DNA from: Tricholoma matsutake
Taxonomy: Eukaryota > Basidiomycota > Agaricomycetes > Agaricales > Tricholomataceae
Reading direction: 5' to 3'
NCBI GenBank assembly: GCA_026075535.2
Contig: AP026538.1
Location: 6,386,001 to 6,450,000 of the forward strand
DNA length: 64,000 bases
In this document: piece after piece, positions 22,010 through 31,989 of the stretch
Position numbering within the stretch: position 1 is the stretch's first letter
Layout of the letters: each line of letters begins with the position of its first letter
Position numbers and translations under genes: made by a program
Notes under the pieces: generated by a model
What the model was told of the DNA's origin: nothing
What the model saw: the letters and a program-made list of their open reading frames with translations, nothing else
Databases searched by the model: none

Positions 22010-22441
22010 TGAACCTTAGAGGCCACTTAATTAGTGTACTAGCAAAGGGAAATCTGAAGTTAAAATTATGGTACATATTACAGGGAGTGGAGGTGCACCT
22101 AGCAAAGGGAAATGTGAAGAGAAAACTCTAAGACCCCTTTGCCAATGCCCAGTATATGTGAAGATTGCAAAAATCAAATAATAGCCTAAAAATAGAAAAG
22201 GCAGAAATAGGCAGATCAAGGCCACCAAATGACATCATACCAAGGGGTAGATGTTGGAAAGGGTACTCTGCCTCTAAATATAAAACTGTCAACATGCACA
22301 AATGTGATAGAAAGGGAAATTAGTAATAAAATAAGGAAAAATCATAGAAAATGAAGAATAGGAGGAAATGAAGTGAGGAAAAATATAGGATGAATGTAAA
22401 AAATAGGAGAAACACATGGGGCACCCCCTAGTCTCCTTACA
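22010..22441 (-). repeat. 3' LTR of gypsy 1
   Basis: In minus orientation it runs from TGTAAGGAGACTAGGGG to GCCTCTAAGGTTCA and is preceded by GGGGTGATG purine-rich sequence, a likely polypurine tract. About 215 bp match the segment at 29124-29337. Confidence 0.7.
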
Positions 22442-22536
22442 TCACCCCCTCTCTAAGATGCATCACCCCGATGCATTTGAAATCACATACAACCAAAGTC
22501 AGTGACTTGAATGCGACGTGGTGCAGCAGTGTGCCA

Positions 22537-24589
22537 TCAGTGGAATTCCTTGACTAACTGAGGGGCGTTCACATTGGACTCCTCAACCCATGAGTTCTCC
22601 TCATACCCATAACCCTTCCAGTGCACCAAATAATGGAGTTTTCCTAGACACAACTGGCTGTCCAAGATCGACTCAACTTTGTACTGGGGTTCTCCCTTGA
22701 TCACTGTAGGCAGTGGTGGTGGATGTGAATGGCATCCTGGGAATCGATCTGGGGGAGCTTGAAGGAGTTTGATGACATGGAAGACTGGGTGGAGTCTGGA
22801 CATGGAGGCTGGGAGGTGCAGATGATAGGCATGCATTCCAACACACTTGACAATGGGGAAAGGTCCCAGGAAGCAATGGGCAAGTTTCTTGGATGGACAC
22901 ATAGTGGAGATGTCACTGGAGTCAAGATAAATTCGATCACCAACCTTGTACTGAGGGGTTGGAGAATGGTGTTGGTTGCAAAAGCATGCCATGTCATCCT
23001 TCACCTTTGCTAAGGCTGCCTTTGTGTTAAGAACTGATCCTAGAAGACACGTCGGAATCCGATCAGACACTGCGGATGATAATAGCGGGAGTTTGTTGGG
23101 TCATTGCAGATTCTGCAGGAGGGGAAATGGAAAGGACTTGGCTTCAGCTTGTAAGAAGCTGCACCCTTCACCTTGTCTGGTGTCCTAATTTCAAGTCGAA
23201 GGTTTGGAGGTAGGAGTGGGAAAGTGCAGGTAAATGTGGGGAGGAGTACAGAGGGACTTAGGTTAAGTTCAGGTGAGGTTAGAACTTCAGAGGAAGACTA
23301 GAGGTCAAGTCGAATGGAGTTCAGACTCTTAGAGAACTGAGGTTGGAGTAGAAGGAGGTATATATTGGCAGGATAAAGTCAAGTCTATGTCAATATATGA
23401 ACTGAGGAATACAAGGCGAAACTAACTAAGCTTAAATACTGTAGTCCAGAATAAATGTGGAACAGGAACAAAGACTGCGGCAGTGTCTTGACTGCGTAGA
23501 TAAATTACCTAGTGGGAGCCGCACAGGAATCCATAGTCAAATTTGCAATAGAGATGGCAGCCTTGGGAAGGCAGCTGTGGGTGCTGTACAAGGTGGCCTG
23601 GTGCACAGCAGTGTGGGCAGTGCAAGGTGGCTGGGAACAAAATTGGGAGGAGTAGACAAATGTTGGGTTTGACATGTGGAAAAGGGTCAGACGGATGCGG
23701 GTTCTGATTGGGCGAGGAACGGTTCTTGACACTTTGCCTCCTCCAAGCTATCCCTCATGCGTTCTGTGAACTCATTCACTGCCTCAATGTGTGAGGGAGT
23801 TTGGTGAGGTTTGAATCCCATGCATGGATGCTGTCCAGTGTCTAAGAGGAAAGGGGTCTGTTGAGTGGAAGCATGGATGTGGTTGTTGTATCCAAACTCA
23901 GCAAAGGGGAGAAGATTGTCCCAATTGTCCTGGTGCTCATTGATGAAGATGTGGATGCACTGCTCCAGTTCCTGGTTGACTTGCTCAGTCTGGTCGTTAG
24001 TTTGTGGGTGATAGGTGGTTGAAGCAAGGAGTTTGATCCCCAGCAGTCAGTACAGTTTGCGAGTGAACTCTGCCATGAACTGAGGGCCATGGTCAGAAAG
24101 GAAGGCACCAGGAAATCCATGTAATTTCCACACATGGTGGAGATAGAGTCAGATGACACCCAGGGTGCTGACAGTGGTGTGAGTGGGAATAAAGTGAGTG
24201 CGTTTCCCCACTGAATCAACTGTGCACATCACTGCATCAAACCCATTTGACTCTGGTAACTCCACCACAAAGTCAACACTGACAACATCCCAACAACTCT
24301 CTGGAATAGGAAGATGGTGTAGCTTGCCAATGGGTTCGCGATGAGGAATCTTGGTGCATAAGCAAAGGTCACAAGTATGACAATACTGACCAATGAGCTG
24401 TGACATTTGTGGCCACAAATAATTCTGTGAGGTGAGCTCCAAGGTCTTCCAGCATCCAGCATGACTGGCAATCTGTGAGTCATGGTGTTGGGATATGATG
24501 TGCTGGCAAAGGTCTGGGTCATTGGGGACATAGATGCGATCCATGAAATACAACAAGTCCTCACTTTCAGCCCATTCTGCTGCACCCAA
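22537..24589 (-). pseudogene. gypsy 1 integrase and chromodomain
   Basis: Zinc-binding HHCC region (HHDSQIASHAGCWKTLEL, then CHTCDLC), catalytic core VDFVVELPES, HPQTNDQTEQVNQELEQ, and the C-terminal SH3-like YKVGDRIYLDSSDI. The chromodomain is clear at the end: YKVESILDS, YLVHWKGYGYEENSWV. Integrase joins cDNA to DNA; the chromodomain probably steers insertion to marked chromatin. Stops occur at several places. The solo LTR 23025-23731 splits the codons for LEEAK and AALAKV, and removal restores them. Confidence 0.85.
23025..23731 (+). mobile_element. solo LTR, TGTTAAGAACTG family, 707 bp
   Basis: Starts TGTTAAGAACTGATCC, ends GTTCTTGACA, flanked by CTTTG (23020-23024, 23732-23736). Sits in gypsy 1 integrase. 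Confidence 0.9.
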
Positions 24590-24599
24590 GGAAAGGGTA

Positions 24600-27055
24600 G
24601 ATCCCTTCTCAGTTCTTTAACAGCTGGGGCAACAACATCCTCATGTAAACTGCTACAGTTTGCATGATGAATGTTGCATAGGGTGTCCCACTCCTCACCC
24701 TGGGGTGTGATGCCTTCCAATGCCTGGATGGTGAACAGGTCTGGCTGCAATAACACAATGTCTTGATCGTCATCACTGCCATCCCCATGGTCCACACATT
24801 GGGAGAGGGCATTGGTCTTCCCCATGCTGCAACCTGGATGGTGGTGCAAGGAGAAGTCAAATCTGGATAGATACAGGGACCAATGAGCTTGACAATGGTT
24901 CAATTTCTTGGCCGTCATAAAGTACTCGAGATTCTTGTGATCCGTCCAAATTTCCACCTTGTGTTGGGCACCCTCGAGGAAATGTTGCCATTTCTCAAGC
25001 GTGCGCATTATCGCCAACATTTCTGTATGATGGATCTCATAGTTTCACTCCACAGCACTAAGGCTCTTGGAGTAGAACACAACAGGATGCCACTTCTGGT
25101 CCTCCAGAGACTGCTGAGACAACACGGCACCCATTGCAAAGTCAGAACTGTTGGCTTCTACACAAAAAGGGCGCGAGTCATCAGCAAAGGTAAGAATGGG
25201 AGCGGAAGTGACCATCTCCTTAAGCTTTTTGAACACCTCCTGTTGTGCATTATCCCACCTCCATGCCTCCTTTCCTGTCAAGTTGAACAGTAGTCATGCA
25301 TGATGTGAGAAATCCTTGATAAAACACCAATAGAAATTGATGAAGCCCAGGAAAGACTGCACCTCTTTCTTGTTTGTGGGTGTTGGCCAAGCCATGACTC
25401 CATTCACCTTGATAGGATCCATCTCCACCTGACCCTCTGAGATAATCAGGCCAAGGTACTCGATCTTGGTCTTCTCAAACTTGCACTTGTCCTGACAAAG
25501 GTAGAGTTTGTACTGTCAAAGTTGTTCCAGGATGAGGCATGTGATGCAACAGTGATCTTCAACTGTGCGAGTGAAGATGAGGATGTTGTCGAGATAGATA
25601 CAAACAATGCCTTTGAGGATGAGGTTGTGGAAGATGTTGTTCAATCATGGTCTGAAAGGTGGGCAAGACTATTAGTAAGGCCAAAGAACATGACGAGCAG
25701 TTCAAAAAGACCACGGTTGGTATGAAAGGCTGCCTTCCACTCATCTTCCTCCTTTATCTTTACATTATTGTGACCCCAACAGACATTGAGCTTGGTGAAG
25801 TATCAGGCTCCATGGAGCTGGTTCAGAAGCTCAGAGATGAGAGATAATGGGTAGTGATTTTTGACTGTGATGTTGTTGAGTCTTCTGTAGTCTTGAATCA
25901 GTTGAAGTGAGCCATCCTTCTTCTTGACAAAGAAAAAGGGAGAGGCCATGGGTGAATTCGATGGTTGAATACATCCAGAGGCCAGGTGCTCATCAATGAA
26001 CTGGTCAAGCTGTCACTGTTCTTCAGGAGAGAGAGGATAGACCTTGCAGGATGAAGGGGTTGCATTGGGGGTGAGCTTGATCATGTGATCCCATGGCTTG
26101 CATGCAGGGAGAGAATCAAATGATTCCTTGGAGAACGCATCCCTGAACTCATGGAGATGAGGAAGCAAGGAATCAGTAGAGGGTTTAGCAGCATTGTTTT
26201 GTGGAAGGCCTTGGGGAGGCATTGGGATATGTTCAATGTAGCACACACCTCATGTGCTGGATGAAGCAGTGTAAAAAATCTGATCACTTTCCTCCACTTC
26301 CTCTGGCTCCTCCTCATCATCATCTGAGTCTGGCATCAGATCAGGAACCCCCTCTAACTCCACATCAGGCACAGATAAGGGTCTGGCACAACACCTCTGA
26401 GTGCATCATACTGAGGCTCTTTGTCCATGGCGTTCTTGTCTGGCTTCCATGAAACAAGTGCAACAGTGGGATGGACACCAGCTCATTGTAACCTCCCTGG
26501 TATGCCAGTTGACCTCTGGGTTATGGTCTTGAAGCCATGGATAGCCCAAGATCACCTTCTGCTTTCCTAACTAAGTGACAGCAAAAAGGGCACACTCACT
26601 ATGATATTTGTAACAGAGGACCAGGTCTACAACCTCTCAGATGGCACTGGCTTCATTTAGGGACCCATCCACATTATAAACAGGTATTGGATGCGAGAGT
26701 GAGTGAGTATTCAGGCGATGTTGTTGTGTGAGATGGGCATCAATGAAGAGACCAGTTGCACCAGTGCAGAGACACCAAGTATCTGTCCAGTGTCGGTAGC
26801 CTGCAGTTTGATTGCTAGGTTCAAGGAATGTGTAGAGGGAGTGGATGCAATGATATATTTGCATGGTAGTTTGCACTCCCATGATTTAATTCTGGGGTGT
26901 GGGTCAGAGGGAGAGATAGGAAGATCAGGTACATCTTCAGCCAACTTTGAAGGGTCAGAGAGGGGGACAGTCATGGAATTAGATTCATCCTCTGGGAATT
27001 CAACTGACAAAACTTCAAAGTGGTTATGGACAGGCAGCGAGGGCGTACGATTCAC
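24600..27055 (-). pseudogene. gypsy 1 protease, reverse transcriptase and RNase H
   Basis: Protease: TGATGLFIDAHLTQQHRL (about 26780), with the frame broken just before the catalytic Asp. RT: PLSPEEQ, then [34 protein letters not shown] (motif A, with Asp changed to Asn) and decayed motif C around 25590. RNase H: FCVEANSSDFAMGAVLSQQS, HTEMLAIMRTLEKW, IWTDHKNLEYF. Many frameshifts lie in 25280-25900. The polymerase cannot be active. Confidence 0.82.
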
Positions 27056-28952
27056 TCACTGCGAATAGCAATATCCTGCTCCTCTACAACTTCTGACTTG
27101 ATCTCATCTGCAATCTGATCCTTTGTTTCCTCAACATCTACAAGTGCCAACAGGTCCTGGAGGAGTTCATCTTGCCCCTCAGGGGTAAGCATGGGAATAT
27201 CCTGATGATGGGGACACACCCTGGCCATGTGTCCAGTTTCCCCACAGTGGTAGCAGTAGTGTTTAAAGGTCCAGTCCAGTCCGGTTTTTGACTTCCAAGT
27301 GGGGCAGCCATCAACCACAACTGGTCTAGGACTGACCCACACATTGGGGGACTGCAGCTGGACCATTTAGGACCAGTCCTATTCAGTCCATGAAAAAAGA
27401 CTGGTTTGGACTGGTCTTTTGTTGTAAAAATTTTCATAGGAAATAAGCCATATGTATCTCAACAATTATAGATATTGTAATTTCCCATAGACTGGTTTAA
27501 CTTTTAAGGAATTCTGCCAAGCTTTGACTGAGATATGGCTAAAACCAAAAGGACATGCATTCAAGTTGTGGTTTGTAGTTTGTAATTTGTAGTCACAATT
27601 CATTTGGGCTGTTAAATCAATAAAATAACATGGTACAGATGGTCAGGTGTGCTGTTGTTATGTTTATGATGTTATATAGCTGTCCAAAAAAATGTAGCTC
27701 ATGTAATAAGCAATGCAATCAAAGTTGTACAAAACACTCCTACAAAAATGTTTTTGGTCATATCTCAACCAATTATTAACCGTTTTTGATGATCCAGGGA
27801 CCAAAAATGAAGTAAATATGTATGGGTGTAAGGTCAAATACATGGTGGGACAAAAGACTGGTTGCAACTGGTTTAAACTGGTTTTTAATCAGTCCTACTA
27901 TATTTTTCAAAATGAAAGACCAGCAACTGGACTGCAAAAGACATAAATAGACCTCTGGTTTTCCAGTCCAATTCAGTCCAGTTTTGGTCTTTTTTTCGGT
28001 CCTATGGACTGGACCTGCAAACATGGGGTAGCAGAGATCCAACCTATGCATGTGGCTACAGGCTGCATCAACATCCATTGGTACTGGGACATTGATGGCT
28101 GGTGCATGAGTCTGATGGACAGGAATGGAGTTACACTGGGGGAGGGTTTGATTGAAGGTGTAGGGTGCATGAGTGGTAGTTGGAGCATGGAATGCAGTGT
28201 TAAACACTGCATTTGTGAGTCAGTTCTCATCACAGAGTGAAGCAGCTTCATTCCAAGCATAGATATCATCATCTGCTGGGTGCCCTTCCAGCATCTGTGC
28301 AATCTGGTCCTGAATCTCTCAATTGAGGCCCCATCAAAACTTCACCACAGCTGGTAGCCCACTCCCATATCCTGCCATGTCCACCAAATCCTTAAACATG
28401 TCAATATAATTGTCCATGGATCGATGTGTCTGATGGTAAGAGGATGACTCAAGCCATGTCACTGCTTGGTGGCACTTGTTGAGGGGACAAAAGTGGTGTA
28501 CAAACTCTGCTAAAAAGTCACCCCAAGGGTAGAAAGGTAGAGAACCAAGCTCTTTAGTTTGGTGCAGAATATGGTCCACGTAGAGATGGACATGTTCAGA
28601 TTTCATGTATGTGAAGGCCCAATAAAGTTTTGCAGCATCATTGACAAATTGATGCAACTGGAGACTGATGTACAACTCACAGGAATTAAGGAATGCATGC
28701 CCCTGTGCACATGTGCCATTAAATTTGGTGGGGGGGGGGGGATGGTTTAATCTGGGCGCACTCCTTAGTGGTCGCATTATGTGGCAGATTGTTATTGGGT
28801 GCACTTGGAGTCACAATGGGGGGAATATTGGTTGTGGAGCTAGTCTGAAGGGTTCTGATGAAGTTTTCAATCATAGATTTAAGTGAATCAATTTGCACGC
28901 ATATTCTGGTAACATTGCTTTCAAGTGCATTGAGGTGCTCTGATGCATCCAT
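27056..28952 (-). pseudogene. gypsy 1 gag with zinc knuckle, interrupted by a MITE
   Basis: The likely start is the ATG at 28952 (MDASEHLNALESNVTRI), a short coiled coil. The capsid-like core follows (KFNGTCAQGHAFLNSCELY, then WGDFLAEFVHHFCPLN), typical of Agaricomycete gypsy gag. The CCHC knuckle LCYHCGETGHMARVC is split by the hAT-like element 27257-28026 and is restored when that element and one GGTAGCAG copy are removed. A homopolymer of G at 28731-28741 probably caused a frameshift. Confidence 0.8.
27257..28026 (+). mobile_element. hAT-like MITE, AGTGTTTAAAGG family, copy 2
   Basis: 770 bp; left end TAGTGTTTAAAGGTCCAGTC, right end degraded (GGACCTGCAAACATGG), 8-bp duplication GGTAGCAG (27249-27256, 28027-28034). 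Clearly homologous to copies 1 and 3. Confidence 0.88.
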
Positions 28953-29123
28953 GGCACTAGGGGTGCATTAAGCAGAAATGGGGGTGCACTGAAGGTGGGA
29001 CTGTCAGGAACAGTGTGTAGGGAGTCTATGGAGCTTTGGGAAGTGTTGTCCACTCTGCACCTGCCTATCTTGGGCAGCGCGTTCATGATTTTGGGCCTTA
29101 GGAGAGAGTTTTCTACTATAAGG

Positions 29124-29337
29124 GCAACCTTAGAGGCCACTTAATTAGTGGACTAGCAAAGGGAAATCCAAAGTTAAAATTATGGTACATATTACAGGGA
29201 GTGGAGGCGCACCTAGCAAAGGGAAATCGGAAGAGAAAACTCTAAGGAGCCTTTTGCCAATGCCCAGTATATATGAAGATTGCAAAAATCAAATAATAGC
29301 CTAAGAATAGAAAAGGTGGAAATAGGCAGATCAAGGA
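29124..29337 (-). repeat. partial 5' LTR of gypsy 1
   Basis: Matches 22010-22230 with few changes, then diverges abruptly after GCAGATCAAGG. The rest of this LTR has been replaced or was recombined. Confidence 0.65.
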
Positions 29338-29666
29338 GGAAAAATCTGTAACCCCATGCAGTGGTCACATGAGAGATCACTCGGCAGGAGAATGGAGTAG
29401 ACCAGGATATAATGAGCTCAAGGTTTGGATTAAACAGAGGTGGCGAGCTAGGTAGTACTACTAGTCGGATGATGGTGGTTCGTAGATAAGAGTAGCTGTC
29501 CCCCATCTGTCTGTTATCATGTGTGTGGTAAATATGTGTAAATAAGAGCCATAGCTACACCCTCCCCCCCAATTTTTTTTTTTGAAAAATCCTCTCCAAG
29601 GTGAGCAGAAATATAGGTAAAAAAAAAAGGCGCATGATCGCAGCTGTAATTTACCCTCCCCCCCAC
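29338..29666. other. unassigned flank of gypsy 1
   Basis: No ORF of substance. Holds a homopolymer C then A/T stretch near 29560-29590 that may be a retroposon tail. Origin unclear. Confidence 0.3.
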
Positions 29667-29786
29667 CTATTCCGGTTGGAGTCCACCTATTCTGGTTGGA
29701 GTCCAGTTATTCTGGTTGGAGTCCAGTTATTCCAGTTAGAGTCCAGTTATTCCAGTCAGAGTCCAGTTATTCTGGTCAGAGTCCAT
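29667..29786 (+). repeat. 20-bp tandem repeat, six units
   Basis: Units of the type TTATTCTGGTTGGAGTCCAG follow head to tail with few differences, and a broken seventh unit continues to about 29820. Related GGTTATTC motifs appear at 31668-31710. Confidence 0.75.
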
Positions 29787-29907
29787 TTAGTCCAGTTATT
29801 CTGACCAGATTCCAGTTACTCCAGATGCTCAACTTAGAGTATATATCCTAATGGATAGTCAAATTTCAAGTCTTAAGTTGTCAAAGTGCCTACAAAATAT
29901 ATTTGTG

Positions 29908-29996
29908 CAGAGTAAGGATTGAACTCAAGACATCTTGATTAGAGTGATCACATGACAAACCAAACATGTGTGCTTAACCAGTTGAGCCACAGGAGA
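29908..29996 (-). tRNA. degenerate tRNA-like sequence, possibly a SINE head
   Basis: On the minus strand an A-box-like TGGCTCAACTGG and a B-box-like GAGTTCAATCC are spaced as in a tRNA, but the anticodon loop is enlarged and the acceptor arms do not pair. It lies next to the 20-bp tandem repeat, and a similar arrangement in inverse orientation is found at 31566-31640. A tRNA-derived retroposon is more likely than a gene. Confidence 0.4.
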
Positions 29997-30081
29997 ATTA
30001 TTAGTTAGAATATAAGGTTTATTCATGACACTCTAATTTTTTTCGAAGTAGTTAAGATCAAATTTTTTTAATTAACCACAT

Positions 30082-30338
30082 CCCTCACATTGAATGCGAG
30101 GGAGTGGGGATGATTGTGATTACATAGATAAACAAAAAATCCTCCCTCTCACAAGATGCGAGAGGGAGTTTTATTTATATACATAAAAAGCTAACCCCTC
30201 GCACTGAACGCGAGGGGGGAGGTAAAAACATGAAAAAAAAATCCCTCCCCCATGCAAAACGGGGGAGGGGGGGCACAATACTAATAAATAATTAAAAGTA
30301 CAAAAAAAATCCCTCCCCACACGAAGTGCGGGGGAGGG
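30082..30338 (-). repeat. five consecutive stem-loops with CCCTC/GAGGG arms
   Basis: Stem-loops at 30082-30102, 30142-30168, 30195-30217, 30243-30269 and 30311-30338, spaced 50-70 bp. Left arms differ (CCCTCACATT, CTCCCTCTC, CCCCTCGC, CCCTCCCCC, CCCTCCCCAC) and right arms change to match. On the minus strand most are followed by GGATTTTTTT, like the donor side of the introns at 30914-31257. Confidence 0.65.
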
Positions 30339-30389
30339 GGAGGGGATGTGACCCCACTGTTGTCTGTCATTCCACCCACGATCCACCCC

Positions 30390-30475
30390 ACAAGCAGTTG
30401 CTCATGAGGCTGGGGGTAGGTGGCTTGTTGTCATTGTCGTTCCACCCATGATCCACCCCATGAGCAGTTGCTCAT
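30390..30475 (-). repeat. two GAGCAACTGCTC-type palindromes, locus 3
   Basis: Minus-strand CATGAGCAACTGCTTGTG near 30390 and CATGAGCAACTGCTCATG at about 30457-30474, each followed by GGGGTGGAT, within two near-identical stretches of about 65 bp. Confidence 0.65.
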
Positions 30476-30855
30476 GAGGCTGGGGGTGGGTGGCTTGTTG
30501 TCATTCATCGCTGTCATCCCCTGTTTGGATTTCTGTTTTTTTCTTTTCTTTTTTTGGGGGGGGGGGGTTTGGGCACATCAGTGTGACGTGGTGTGAGTAC
30601 AGAGGTTGGTGGGTGCTTACTAGGCAGGTACCCCCCCTTCCAGGGTCTCCTGGCATCCCTCTGCACCCTCCTAGCCCATGTCGACAGCCTCACATCCCAT
30701 TTGAATGGGGAGGAGGGGATCAGGTGGGCATGGGCATGGGTTGCGCATTTTTCATCATGGCAGGTCGTCCCCAGTAGTATACAACCTAAAAAGCAATAAA
30801 TTACAATTAGTTGATTGATAAAAAGAAAAAGAAAAAAGAAAAAAAACTTATCTAT

Positions 30856-31295
30856 GGCCCAAACGATGGCAACGTCATTTGGGCCCATGTTCCATCTGGC
30901 AGTAGAGTAGAACCTATAAAACAAAAGAAACAAGTTAGTTAGTTTATGAAAACAAAAAGCAAACAAAAAAAAACTTACTTAGGGCCCAAACGATGTGATC
31001 TGCATCGTTTGGGCCTGCGTTCCGTCCAATCACATTGTTTGTGCCCCTGTTCCATCTGGGAACCTATAAAACAAAAGAAACAAGTTAGTTAGTATATAAA
31101 AACAAAAAGCAAACAAAAAAAACTTACTTAGGGCCCAAACGACGCAATCTGCATCGTTTGGGCCCATGTTCTGTCTGGCAGTAGAGTAGAACCTATAAAA
31201 CAAATGAAACAAGTTAGTTAGTATAAAAAAACAAAAAGCAAATGAAAAAAAACATACTTAGGTCCCAAACGATGCGATCTGCATCATTGGGGCCC
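30856..31295 (-). repeat. tandem palindromic exons separated by three introns, locus 3
   Basis: Palindromes at 30856-30885, 30982-31015, 31131-31165 and 31261-31295 (arms GGCCCAAACGATG and CATCGTTTGGGCC) are separated by intron-like stretches 31257-31193 (65 nt), 31127-31064 (64 nt) and 30978-30914 (65 nt). Each has GTAAGT or GTATGT at the start, CTAACTAAC near the middle and TTTTATAG at the end, and the three are almost identical. Exons of 65 and 85 nt are not multiples of three and contain stops, so a coding role is unlikely. A fourth, damaged donor (ATAAGTTTTTTT) follows the last palindrome. Confidence 0.7.
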
Positions 31296-31319
31296 GCATT
31301 CCATCCAGTCAGCTTGTTT

Positions 31320-31450
31320 GAAGGTGGTGGTGATGGTGGCAGTGGGCATGGGAATGGTGGTGGTGGGTGCACATGCAGTGGTGGTGGTAGAGTGGAGAGG
31401 AGGAGGAGGCGGTGTTGGCAACAGTGGTGGTGGTGGTTGTGAGCTGGCAG
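31320..31450 (-). repeat. CCACCA-rich leader of locus 3
   Basis: Minus strand rich in CCACCA and ACC, resembling the sequence before the first palindrome at locus 1 (13430-13590). It probably belongs to the same unit as its upstream exon. Confidence 0.45.
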
Positions 31451-31565
31451 TCATGTGTCACATGTTATGTGTATGCATACTTATTAATTATTCTGTTAAT
31501 GGCTGTGATTAACTACGTACCTTGGTTGGGTAGTAAAAGTATTAAATGTATGTAGAAGAATAATT

Positions 31566-31640
31566 GCTTGGTAGCTCAGTGGTTAAGCGTGCTGTTATGT
31601 GTGCAGACCCAAGGTCGAGTGTTCAATTCTTGATGTGTGT
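31566..31640 (+). tRNA. degenerate tRNA-like sequence
   Basis: Contains TGGTAGCTCAGTGGTTAAGC (A box and D arm) and AGTGTTCAATTC (B box), but anticodon and acceptor stems pair poorly. Followed by GGTTATTC-type repeats at 31668-31710. Inverse orientation to the tRNA-like sequence at 29908-29996; the pair brackets palindrome locus 3. Confidence 0.4.
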
Positions 31641-31989
31641 CAAACTTTTATTTGGGAAAGCACGTGCATTCCGGTTATTCTGGTTAGTCCGGTTATTCCT
31701 GTTATTCTGGTTGTGATGAGTCTGGTCAGATTCTGGGGATTCCGAGTGTAAATTGGATCCCTATTCTGACCGGAATTGTGCTGCACAGGGAAAACTACAT
31801 ACAAAAAAAATTCCACCAGATTCCAGAAATTCCAGAAATTCTGGCTGGACAAACCAGAATCCAACTGGAATAAGTGGGGGAGTGTAAAGTACTCAATTGC
31901 AGGTGCATTAAAAACCCCAGTGACTGGTTGGTGAAAGAAATTGAAAGGCTACATACTAGCAACCAATTTCCTTCTTGCCAACCAGATGT

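Larger units (their letters stand above)
22010..29337 (-). mobile_element. gypsy 1, chromodomain Ty3/gypsy element
   Basis: Reads on the minus strand as gag, protease, RT, RNase H, integrase, chromodomain. The 3' LTR is 22010-22441; the 5' copy is only recognisable over 29124-29337. All domains are present but riddled with stops and frameshifts. Two insertions interrupt it: a solo LTR (23025-23731) in integrase and a hAT-like MITE (27257-28026) in the gag zinc knuckle. Confidence 0.85.

Noticed and set aside
30856..31295. CRISPR-like appearance of regular palindromes and spacers
   Set aside because: The spacers are nearly identical introns rather than unique sequences, and the genome is clearly eukaryotic.
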